Origin: Lachnoclostridium sp. UBA7215
GTDB taxonomy: Bacteria; Bacillota; Clostridia; Lachnospirales; Lachnospiraceae
Direction: 5' to 3'
Length of the DNA stretch: 15,946 nucleotides
Assembly: GCA_002490465.1 (NCBI GenBank)
Contig: DKUB01000096.1
Coordinates: 1-15,946, forward strand
The notes under the pieces were generated by a model. The model was not told the DNA's origin. It did not search any database and was given only the letters and a program-made list of their open reading frames with translations. The translations under genes and the position numbers were made by a program. The first letter of the stretch is position 1, and each line of letters begins with the position of its first letter. Of this stretch, positions 1-7,600 are shown piece after piece.

Positions 1-8
1 TACACACT

Positions 9-320
9 TTACTTGACAAACCCCGAAATTTCATCTTTATTTTTTTTACGCATATATGCAGTTATCTGTTGCAGAATAGCGACATCTTCCTCTTTTAACC
101 CTGACACATCAATCACGGACTTCTTTTCAATCCCCAAAAGGTAATCTGTGGAAACATGGAAAATTGCTGCCAGCTTTACCAATATTTCCGGGGAAGGTAT
201 ACGTTCTTGCAGTTCATAATAGCTTATTACTGATTTTGTAACACCTATCTGTGCACCTAATTGCATTTGGGTCATTCCCGCTTTTGTGCGCAATTCTTTC
301 AATTTCTTATGAAATTCCAC
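9..320 (-). CDS. XRE-family helix-turn-helix transcriptional regulator
   Basis: A small DNA-binding protein of 103 residues. The N-terminal half is a classic Cro/C1-type HTH: a first helix (FHKKLKELRTKAGMTQ), a second helix (LGAQIG) and a recognition helix (TKSVISYYELQERIPS), ending in the usual family segment STDYLLGIE. The C-terminal ~35 residues are a short helical tail, perhaps for dimerisation. I start it at the GTG at 320. On the minus strand an AGGTG lies seven bases upstream, whereas the longer frame from GTG 335 has no usable ribosome binding site. It diverges from the secretion locus and a dyad lies between them, so autoregulation or control of the locus is possible but is inference. 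The family assignment is secure; the target is unknown. Confidence 0.88.
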   Translation of the reverse strand: MEFHKKLKELRTKAGMTQMQLGAQIGVTKSVISYYELQERIPSPEILVKLAAIFHVSTDYLLGIEKKSVIDVSGLKEEDVAILQQITAYMRKKNKDEISGFVK

Positions 321-371
321 TAATTCACACCTCACTTTTTACTTGAGTTTATTTATGTTATATGCTAAAAT

Positions 372-400
372 GGTTGACAAATATACTAAATTAGTTAACC
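372..400. promoter_or_regulatory. Imperfect 29-bp dyad, candidate XRE operator
   Basis: The arms GGTTGAC and GTTAACC form an imperfect inverted repeat centred near 386. Inner bases also match symmetrically (AA at 380-381 against TT at 391-392). It lies about 50-80 bases upstream of the XRE start, where the XRE promoter should be, and about 80 bases upstream of the unit 1 -10 box. Autoregulation of the XRE gene is the simplest reading. The TTGACA inside it (374-379) has no well-spaced -10 on the plus strand. Confidence 0.4.
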
Positions 401-455
401 AAGGCTAATAAAGCCATAAAATGCATAAAAAAGTGGGCATTTTGAAAAATTTGGA

Positions 456-484
456 AAGAGAAATTAAAGTTGCTATGTTATAAT
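456..484 (+). promoter_or_regulatory. Promoter P1 of unit 1 (shared promoter block, copy 1)
   Basis: An extended -10 (TG, one base, TATAAT) has its hexamer at 479-484. The -35 position holds AAGAGA, not TTGACA, and is followed directly by AAATTAAAG (461-469). The same arrangement, with identical spacing, occurs at 4585-4613 and 14190-14218. Transcription should start near 491, giving a leader of about 58 bases before the ATG at 549. The non-canonical -35 with a conserved A-rich box suggests dependence on an activator; that is inference. Confidence 0.72.
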
Positions 485-493
485 ACTGGGCTA

Positions 494-507
494 ACTGAAC
501 ATTCAGT
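494..507. repeat. Short palindrome at the start of the unit 1 transcript
   Basis: ACTGAA and TTCAGT form perfect 6-bp arms around CA, immediately after the predicted start point of P1. It could be an operator or a weak 5' hairpin in the mRNA. It is absent from the other two promoter copies, so it is not part of the shared block. Confidence 0.35.
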
Positions 508-522
508 GTGGAAACAGGTAGA

Positions 523-551
523 AATCAACTATTTTATGGGGGAAACGGATG
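523..551 (+). promoter_or_regulatory. Leader block with ribosome binding site, copy 1
   Basis: The last bases before the unit 1 start (AATCAA, a T-rich stretch, then GGGGGAAACGGATG) closely match those before essC at 4639-4669. The G-run (538-542) serves as the Shine-Dalgarno sequence at about six bases from the ATG. The shared leader supports joint control of units 1 and 2 or descent from a duplicated control region. Confidence 0.5.
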
Positions 552-2033
552 AAAACGCAAAAAAGAATTATAAGCATATTGTTGCTGATTGCAGCGGTGG
601 TATTGTATATTTTTCCGGCTAAGACACATGCAGCGGATTCAGTTGAGAAGCAGATCACAATAGGAGATTGGGTATTTTTTTATACAATGAATGAAAGTGT
701 CGAAGCAAAAATTACGGGTTGTAAATACAATGGAGCGGTTAATTGCAGACTGGTATTGCCATCGAGGATAGATGGCTGTCCGGTCGTGGAAATCAGTGAT
801 GACAGCTATCGTGTAGATTATGCCCATGAGTTTGTGACAGAGCTTATTCTACCAGAACAATTAAAAACAATTGGAAATTTATATAATTATACGAACCTGG
901 CAGAGATCAAGGTGCCGGCATCTGTTTCTTATATAGCTCCAGGTGCTTTTCATGGTTTCCGGGCCTTACAGAAAATAGAAGTATCAGAAAAAAATACAAA
1001 GTACGATAGCAGGAATGCGTGTAATGCCATTATAGAGAAAGCGACAAATGAGCTGGTTGCCGGATGTAAAAATACGGAGATACCTTCATCGGTAGCTGCT
1101 CTTGGTGACAGTGCTTTTTGGGGCAGTGGTTTAGAGAAAATTACAGTACCCTCAAGCGTAAAGAAAATAGGAAGTTCCACTTTCAGAAACTGTGAAAACC
1201 TGAAGGAGGTTAACCTGTACCAGGGGGTGGAAACAGTTGGAAGTGGGGCATTTAATTACTGTACTTCCCTTGAAGAAATATATATCCCGATAAGTGTAAC
1301 TTTTATATATAATGAAGCATTTGATGTAGAATGTACTTTATTATGCGATAAAGAAAATACATATGTTCAGGATTATGCGAAGGGAAATGGATATTTATAT
1401 GAGATTGTGGCAGGCATTCCAATCCAGCCAACGGCTGCGCCCATGCCGACGGTCAGGCCAACAAATGTGCCTGATGTTATTCCGACAGTGCGTCCGACGC
1501 CTGTACCCACCGTGAAAAAGCAGTCCCAGTGGATTTTGGCATCCTCCTTTGTCAAACCGTATGGCAGCAAAAAATTTTGGATTGATGCAAAGACCAGCGG
1601 TGATGGACGGATTTCTTATCAGGTTTCAAATAAAAAGGTAGCAGTGGTAAGCCAGGATGGGGAAGTATCGGTCAAAGGTTATGGGAGGACAACAGTTACG
1701 ATTACCGCATCGGCAACAAGTCATTATTTGAGTGCTGTGAAAGATATTACGGTTACAGTTGTTCCCCAAAAAGCCTCGATTCGTAATCTTACCTCTAAGA
1801 AAAAAGGACAGATTGTTTGTAAGGTAAAAAAGCAGAAGGGCGTAACGGGATATGAATATTTGTATACTGCTCCGAGCGGAGCAAAAAAGATTTTAAAGAC
1901 GAAAAAAACATCCCTTACTACTATATATGTCAGTAAAGTAAAATACCGGGTCAAGGTAAGGGCCTATAAAAAGATCGGCAAGAAGTTATACAAGGGGGCA
2001 TACAGCAAACAGAAAACGATAAAGACGAAGTAG
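549..2033 (+). CDS. Secreted BspA-like LRR protein with Big_2-like and Fn3-like domains
   Basis: A predicted exported surface or extracellular protein of 494 residues. Residues 1-28 form a Sec signal peptide (basic start, hydrophobic core, THA before the likely cut). Residues ~75-265 carry BspA/LRR_5-type leucine-rich repeats, with the recurring pattern of 'I.VP.SV..IG..AF..C..L'. Residues 290-322 are a Pro/Thr/Val linker, 326-405 look like a bacterial Ig (Big_2) domain (SNKKVAVVSQDGEVSVKG), and 408-494 are a very basic, fibronectin III-like end. There is no LPXTG signal, so retention could be by charge or wall binding. It is first in the unit with the phosphatase and kinase, 12 bases ahead of the phosphatase. 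LRR_5 proteins often bind host or surface ligands; here the ligand is unknown. Its link with secretion rests on the shared promoter block. Confidence 0.85.
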   Translation: MKTQKRIISILLLIAAVVLYIFPAKTHAADSVEKQITIGDWVFFYTMNESVEAKITGCKYNGAVNCRLVLPSRIDGCPVVEISDDSYRVDYAHEFVTELILPEQLKTIGNLYNYTNLAEIKVPASVSYIAPGAFHGFRALQKIEVSEKNTKYDSRNACNAIIEKATNELVAGCKNTEIPSSVAALGDSAFWGSGLEKITVPSSVKKIGSSTFRNCENLKEVNLYQGVETVGSGAFNYCTSLEEIYIPISVTFIYNEAFDVECTLLCDKENTYVQDYAKGNGYLYEIVAGIPIQPTAAPMPTVRPTNVPDVIPTVRPTPVPTVKKQSQWILASSFVKPYGSKKFWIDAKTSGDGRISYQVSNKKVAVVSQDGEVSVKGYGRTTVTITASATSHYLSAVKDITVTVVPQKASIRNLTSKKKGQIVCKVKKQKGVTGYEYLYTAPSGAKKILKTKKTSLTTIYVSKVKYRVKVRAYKKIGKKLYKGAYSKQKTIKTK

Positions 2034-2045
2034 GGGCGTGTTTAT

Positions 2046-2840
2046 ATGGTTCAGTACAGGGTAGTGGCAATATCGACAAAAGGAAGATATAGGGAGCAAA
2101 ACGAAGATTGCCTGTTTTGCGTGGATAAAGGATTGGATGGCGAGGTTTCGGTGCAATATCTTCTGGAAGACAGTCTTTTGGAAGACGGTCTTTTAAAAGA
2201 CAGGGGAGACATGTACTTTGCTGTATTCGACGGCATGGGAGGAATGGATGCCGGAAAACATGCTTCAAAATTTTGCTGTGGAAGATTGCAGCAGATGACA
2301 GGCAGCGGTGCTGTTGAAAAAGATATGGGGAAAATGATTGAGGAGTTGAACCAAAGCCTTTGCTGCGAAAATAAGCAGACAGGGAAAAATATGGGGAGTA
2401 CGGTTGTCCTGTTAAAGCTAAATGGTTCTGCGTTTAGAGCCGCCAATCTGGGGGACAGCAGATGTTATTATTTTGACCGGAAAAAAATAAGACAGATAAG
2501 TGTGGATCATACCGAAGCAGAAGAATATAGGAGGTTGATGTCTGGTTCCCCGGTGGACGGCAGGCTTCTCAAGCAGATGGAAAGTGTTCTTACACAGTAT
2601 CTTGGCGTGTCTGGCGATGAGTTCGTCATTGAGCCTTTTGTATCGGAAGAAATAATGATACAGAGTGGGGAGGTGCTGATGCTGTGCAGTGATGGTGTGC
2701 GGGAGCAGGATATGTCTTCTGTTGTTTCTATATTATCTTCCGAAAGAGATTTGGGGGAGAAGGGGGAAATGATTGTGAAGACCGTTATTGAACATGGTGG
2801 AAAGGACAACATTACTGTAATACTAATTGAAAAGGAATAG
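2046..2840 (+). CDS. PP2C-family protein phosphatase (PppA/Stp type)
   Basis: A cytosolic metal-dependent Ser/Thr phosphatase of 264 residues, the normal size for the bacterial PP2C family. The metal and catalytic motifs are intact: REQNED (D21), VFDGMGG (D62, G63), GSTVVLL near 117, ANLGDSRCY (D137), CSDG (D216) and GGKDN (D254, N255). It should remove phosphate from targets of the kinase encoded directly downstream (8-base gap) and perhaps from FHA-bound partners. The start is supported by AGGGG overlapping the upstream stop, nine bases before the ATG, which suggests translational coupling to the LRR gene. An unusual insert at residues ~38-53, between the first two motifs, is built from a three-copy 15-bp repeat. 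The family assignment is firm; substrates are inferred from context. Confidence 0.93.
   Translation: MVQYRVVAISTKGRYREQNEDCLFCVDKGLDGEVSVQYLLEDSLLEDGLLKDRGDMYFAVFDGMGGMDAGKHASKFCCGRLQQMTGSGAVEKDMGKMIEELNQSLCCENKQTGKNMGSTVVLLKLNGSAFRAANLGDSRCYYFDRKKIRQISVDHTEAEEYRRLMSGSPVDGRLLKQMESVLTQYLGVSGDEFVIEPFVSEEIMIQSGEVLMLCSDGVREQDMSSVVSILSSERDLGEKGEMIVKTVIEHGGKDNITVILIEKE
2159..2203 (+). repeat. Three-copy 15-bp tandem repeat inside the PP2C gene
   Basis: Three head-to-tail units start at 2159, 2174 and 2189: TCTTCTGGAAGACAG, TCTTTTGGAAGACGG and TCTTTTAAAAGACAG. They encode an acidic 'LLEDS-LLEDG-LLKDR' stretch. The unit length is a multiple of three, so copy-number change would lengthen or shorten a loop without breaking the frame. 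Confidence 0.85.
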
Positions 2841-2848
2841 GATATTTT

Positions 2849-4576
2849 ATGAAAGTATTTGGTGATTGGGAAATAAAAGAAAGTATCGGGAAAGGCTCCT
2901 TTGGCGAGGTATACCGGATTGAGAAAGAGGACTTTGGGCATGTGTACCAGGCGGCACTGAAGGTGATAGAGATTCCCCAGCACGCAGCGGAATTTGATAC
3001 GATGCGAAGAGAGGGCATGACCCAGGAGAATGTGACAGAATATTTCTACAGCATGGTTGAAAATGTGGAAGAAGAAATTATGCTGATGTATAAACTCAAA
3101 GGGGATTCCCATATTGTCAGTTATGAAGACCATGCCGTAACGGAAAAAAAGGACTCCTTTGGCTGGACGATTAAAATTAAAATGGAGCTTCTCACACCGC
3201 TTTCGGATTATATTGCAGAGAATGATATTACCCAGGAGGACATTGTACACTTGGGTATGGATATGTGCAGGGCGTTAGAACTATGTCGTAAACAGAACAT
3301 TATCCACCGGGATCTTAAGCCGGAAAATATATTTATTTCGGATAAAGGTACATTTAAATTAGGTGATTTTGGCATTGCCAGAGAGTTGGAAAAGACATCC
3401 GCCGGCCTCTCGATGAAGGGGACAAGAGGATATATGGCCCCGGAAGTATATAAAGGGGAAAAGTATAATGCAACCGTAGATATTTATTCCCTTGGTATCG
3501 TGCTGTACCGATATCTGAACGGAGGACGGATGCCTTTTATGCCACCGATTCCGGAGAAGATTAAATACTCGGATACAACGAAAGCTTTTGAGAGACGTTA
3601 TTCTGGGGAGGAGCCTTTGCCTAAGCCAACATTCGCAGAGAAAGAATTATCAGAAATTGTGCGGAAGGCATGTGCCTATAATTCCGGTGACAGGTATCCG
3701 TCTGCGGCTGATATGCGGCTTGCCCTGGAGCGGTTATGGGGTACATGGACGGATGAAGAGAAAAACAGGATTGTTCTGGTGGCTGAGGATAAAGAAGAGG
3801 AGCCGTCAGAACCAAAGCCACGACTAATACCTGAACCGTCGCTCACAACTGGAAGTGGGGAGAATGGGACAATGTGTATAGTTCCTAAGCCTGATCCTGT
3901 GGATAGGACAGAGAAGCATGATTCGGAGCAAGAATCAGAGGATAAAAAGCCGAAGGAAAAAATTTTCATTGAGCCAGAACGAAAAAAGAAGGATACAGTA
4001 AAAAAGCCATTTCAAAAAAAAATCTGGTTGATTGGTACATGCGCCCTGGTTTTTATTGTGTTGCTTTCCGTAGGGATAATAAGTTTTGCCGGAATGCATG
4101 ATGGGGATGATAGCAAAAGCGTCAACGCGGTATCACAGGAAACATTTGCTGCAAAACCGACAGCTGCAGCCTTACCGACAAAAACACCTTCCCCGGTTGT
4201 GACAAAGCAGCCAACACCAAGTAAAGGGCCTGAAAAGGTGGCAGTTCCCAATTTTAAAGGACTGTCGGTGGACCGCGCTAGGAAAAAAGCGAAATCAATA
4301 GGGCTTCGCCTGAAAACCAAAAGTGTATATAGCAGCCATGCGGCAAAAGGGAAAATTGTGGGCCAGAGCCAAAAGGCAGGTAAGAAGGTCGAAAAAAAAA
4401 CAGCGGTCACAATTACGGTCAGTAAAGGGAAGCGCCCGGTAAGGCCAACACTAACACCAACACAGACACCGAGGCCGACACAAAAACCAACGCCAAAGCC
4501 AACCCAGAGACCGAAGAAAACGGCTGCGCCCAAAGGCAGTGGAAAGGCTGACGATAAGGACAAAACGTTCAGATAA
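2849..4576 (+). CDS. Membrane Ser/Thr protein kinase with one PASTA domain (PrkC/PknB-like)
   Basis: A 575-residue Hanks-type kinase. The catalytic domain (~1-295) has every key motif: Gly-rich loop GKGSFGEVY (14-22), lysine K38, HRDLKPEN (catalytic D155), DFG (173-175) and APE (197-199). A charged juxtamembrane segment (~310-390) leads to one membrane helix (392-412). Outside is a Pro/Thr linker, a single PASTA domain (~463-526, starting VPNFKGLSVDRARKKAKSIG) and a Pro/Thr/Lys-rich tail. PrkC-type kinases usually carry three or more PASTA domains, so one is unusual and may sense a wall or muropeptide cue differently. It lies between its phosphatase and essC, which carries an FHA domain. This suggests it phosphorylates secretion-system partners. 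The kinase identity is secure; the target is inference. Confidence 0.94.
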   Translation: MKVFGDWEIKESIGKGSFGEVYRIEKEDFGHVYQAALKVIEIPQHAAEFDTMRREGMTQENVTEYFYSMVENVEEEIMLMYKLKGDSHIVSYEDHAVTEKKDSFGWTIKIKMELLTPLSDYIAENDITQEDIVHLGMDMCRALELCRKQNIIHRDLKPENIFISDKGTFKLGDFGIARELEKTSAGLSMKGTRGYMAPEVYKGEKYNATVDIYSLGIVLYRYLNGGRMPFMPPIPEKIKYSDTTKAFERRYSGEEPLPKPTFAEKELSEIVRKACAYNSGDRYPSAADMRLALERLWGTWTDEEKNRIVLVAEDKEEEPSEPKPRLIPEPSLTTGSGENGTMCIVPKPDPVDRTEKHDSEQESEDKKPKEKIFIEPERKKKDTVKKPFQKKIWLIGTCALVFIVLLSVGIISFAGMHDGDDSKSVNAVSQETFAAKPTAAALPTKTPSPVVTKQPTPSKGPEKVAVPNFKGLSVDRARKKAKSIGLRLKTKSVYSSHAAKGKIVGQSQKAGKKVEKKTAVTITVSKGKRPVRPTLTPTQTPRPTQKPTPKPTQRPKKTAAPKGSGKADDKDKTFR

Positions 4577-4584
4577 AAAACGGA

Positions 4585-4613
4585 AAGAAAAATTAAAGCG
4601 GGTGTGTTATAAT
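4585..4613 (+). promoter_or_regulatory. Promoter P2 of the essC unit (shared promoter block, copy 2)
   Basis: An extended -10 (TG, one base, TATAAT at 4608-4613) is preceded by AAATTAAAG (4590-4598) and AAGAAA at the -35 position. This is the same layout as P1 and P3. Similarity with P3 continues downstream of the -10 (CCTGG, then AAATA). No terminator separates it from the kinase gene, so the essC unit probably also receives read-through from unit 1. Confidence 0.75.
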
Positions 4614-4638
4614 GCCTGGCAAATAGTTTGGTAACCTG

Positions 4639-4669
4639 AATCAATTACTTTTTACGGGGGAAACAGATG
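4639..4669 (+). promoter_or_regulatory. Leader block with ribosome binding site, copy 2
   Basis: AATCAA, a T-rich stretch and GGGGGAAACAGATG lead into the essC start. This matches the leader at 523-551 apart from a few substitutions and two extra bases. The G-run at 4656-4660 is the likely Shine-Dalgarno sequence. Confidence 0.5.
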
Positions 4670-7600
4670 ATACTTTATTTGATAAAACCGGAACAGTATT
4701 TCAGCACGGTTCTGCCAGAAAGGGTGGAGGGCCGGTATTGGGTACGTGATTTTGATGCATTGGGCAATGAGAGGAGATTATTAAGCGTAGAAGCTGTGGA
4801 TGGGAAATGGTTTGTCCAAAGCAATAAAACAGCAGTTGTCCTGGATGGGTCCGGTGTGGAAGTAAGAAAGATGGAGCTGACGGAAAAGAGCTTTTTTCTC
4901 GTGGATATTGATGGAAATCATAATAGTGCTGTTATTTATACAGAACCGATTTCAAATGGCAGAAGCTGTTACTCCAAATATAGGATTTCGGGGAAGCAAA
5001 GTATCCGTATTGGCAGGGATGATACAAATGAAATTGTGTATGCCAATCCGTTTATTACTTCATCACATGCTATATTGCGTTATGATGGAACCTGGCACAT
5101 TACGGATAAGGACAGCAGTAATGGGACATTTGTAAATGAAATGCGGACGGATTCCAGAGACCTTAAATTTGGCGACTGTATTTTTATTATGGGACTGCGT
5201 ATTGTTGTTGGCAAAGGGTTTCTGGCAATCAATAATCCAGATAGCAGTGTACAGGTAAAGATACCATCGGCAGAGAGGTATCTGCCTCAGGAGATACGGT
5301 CCCGTGCCAGAGAAGAGAGTGTGAGGGAGGAGGAATTCTTTTTCCGCTCGCCACGCCTTATGAGGGAAAATGTCATAAAGAAAATTAAAATAGACCCGCC
5401 GCCTGCCCCGCAGAAGGCAGACGCTACACCAATTGGGCTTGTAATCGGTCCTTCACTGACAATGGGGATGGCATCTGTATCGATGGGAGTTTTTTCTGTA
5501 CTCAATGTTATGAGCGGCGGAGGGAAAATGATGCAGGCGCTTCCTATGATTATTATGTCGGGAAGTATGCTTTTGGGCAGTGTGCTCTGGCCCATGCTTT
5601 CAAGAAGGTTTGAAAATAACAAAACAAGGAAGCTGGAGGCAAAAAGACAGCAGAGGTATCTGGATTATTTGGAGCAGATACAGGATGATATACGGAGGAT
5701 TGTGGCAGAGCAGGGAAAGAAACGGTACGAAGACATTACGGAATGGGAAGAATGTGCGGAGAGAATTATAAAGAAAAAAACAAATCTGTGGGAACGCCAG
5801 GAGGAACATCCGGATTTTTTGCAGGTAAGAATGGGTGTTGGAGACCTGCCCTTGGACATTGATATTTCCTGTGAAGAGAAAAAGTTTTCCCTGGAGGACG
5901 ACAATCTTCAAAATGCTATGTTAGCGGTAGGGACGGAGCAGAAAATGCTGCGGGATGTGCCGATATCGGTTTCCCTCCGGGAGAAGGATAAGCTGGGCGT
6001 TGTTGGGCAGGTCCATATGCGGGTAAATTTCCTGAAAAGTATAATTTTACAGCTTGTGGCGCTGCACAGCTATGATGAGATGAAACTGGTTTTGTTGTGT
6101 GATGAGAAAATGATGGAGGAGTTTAGTTTTATCAAATATATCCCCCATGTCTGGAATGCGAACAGGTCTTTTCGGTATCTGGCGGCAGAGGAACAGGAAG
6201 CGAGAGAGCTTTCTGCTGAGCTGGAGCGCCTGCTATTTCCTGCTGAGGAGGAGGCGAAGCGGGCAGAAGACAGGGCTTATTTTGTACTGATTTCTGCCTC
6301 GAGAAGAATGACAGAAGCATGTAAGGTATATAAACGGGTTCTGGCACTTCCCCAAAGTAATCGAACCAGTATTTTATCGGTTGAAAATGAATTAAAAGAT
6401 TTACCAAAGGAGACAAAAACCGTTATTGAGCTTGCGGAGCAGGGGAAAAAATCCTCCATTTATGACAGGGAGGATATGGCGGGCAGCCGGACAGGTTTTT
6501 TGTGTGAAACAGCAACAGGAGTGGATACAGGATCGGTATTGCAGGCGGCAGGGGAGGCATTGGCAAATATATCAATAGAGTTGGAAAGCCAGAAATATGT
6601 GCTGCCCTCAATGATAACCTTTCTGGAAATGTTTCAGGTCAGTAAAATCGAGCACCTGAATCCCCTTGCCAGGTGGAAGGAAAACAATCCGGTTCAGTCG
6701 TTGCAGGCACCAGTAGGCATGGGCACTGATGGGAAGCTGTTTATGCTGGACCTCCATGAGAAATATCATGGGCCGCATGGACTGGTTGCCGGGATGACCG
6801 GCTCAGGAAAATCAGAGTTTATTATTACATATATTCTATCGCTTGCGGTGAATTACCATCCGGACGAGGTTGCCTTTATTCTGATTGATTATAAAGGCGG
6901 AGGCCTTGCCGGGGCGTTTGCAGATGCGGAGAGGGGAATTAAGCTGCCGCATCTGGCAGGAACGATAACGAACCTGGACGGGGCAGAGGTAAACCGTTCC
7001 CTGATATCTATCCAGAGTGAGCTAAAACGCAGGCAGGCGGTATTTAACAAGGCAAAAAAAATAGCAAATGAGGGGACAATGGATATATATAAATACCAGC
7101 AGCTATATCGGGACGGTATTGTTTCCGAACCAGTTCCCCATTTGTTTATTATATCCGATGAGTTTGCTGAATTAAAATCACAGCAACCGGATTTTATGTA
7201 CCAGCTGATTAGTGCGGCACGTATCGGGCGCAGCCTTGGCGTCCATCTGATACTGGCGACGCAGAAGCCAAGCGGCGTTGTAGACGACCAGATTTGGAGT
7301 AACAGCCGTTTCCGTGTCTGCCTAAAGGTGCAGGAGAGGTCGGACAGCCAGGACATGATCCAATGCCCGGACGCCGCAGAGATTTCCCAGACAGGGCGTT
7401 TTTATCTCCAGGTAGGATATAATGAACTGTTTGCCATGGGGCAGTCTGCCTGGTGTGGCGCAGAATATATCCCGACAGAAACGCTGGAAAAAACAGTGGA
7501 TGACAGCATCCAGGTAGTCAACCGCCTGGGTCAGCCTATCGTCCAGATAAAACCGGAACAGGTACAGGCAGAGGAAGAGGAGGTACATCATATCCAGCAG

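Noticed and set aside
374..379. TTGACA as the -35 box of unit 1
   Set aside because: No -10 lies 16-18 bases downstream and it is about 100 bases from the TATAAT at 479; it is better explained as part of the dyad.
2507..3250. 247-residue open frame on the minus strand across the phosphatase/kinase junction
   Set aside because: It is antisense to two strongly supported genes, has no ribosome binding site and its translation shows no recognisable domain.
4012..4644. 210-residue hydrophobic-looking open frame on the minus strand
   Set aside because: It is a shadow of the Pro/Thr/Lys-rich kinase tail; the Gly/Val/Phe-rich composition follows from the opposite strand.
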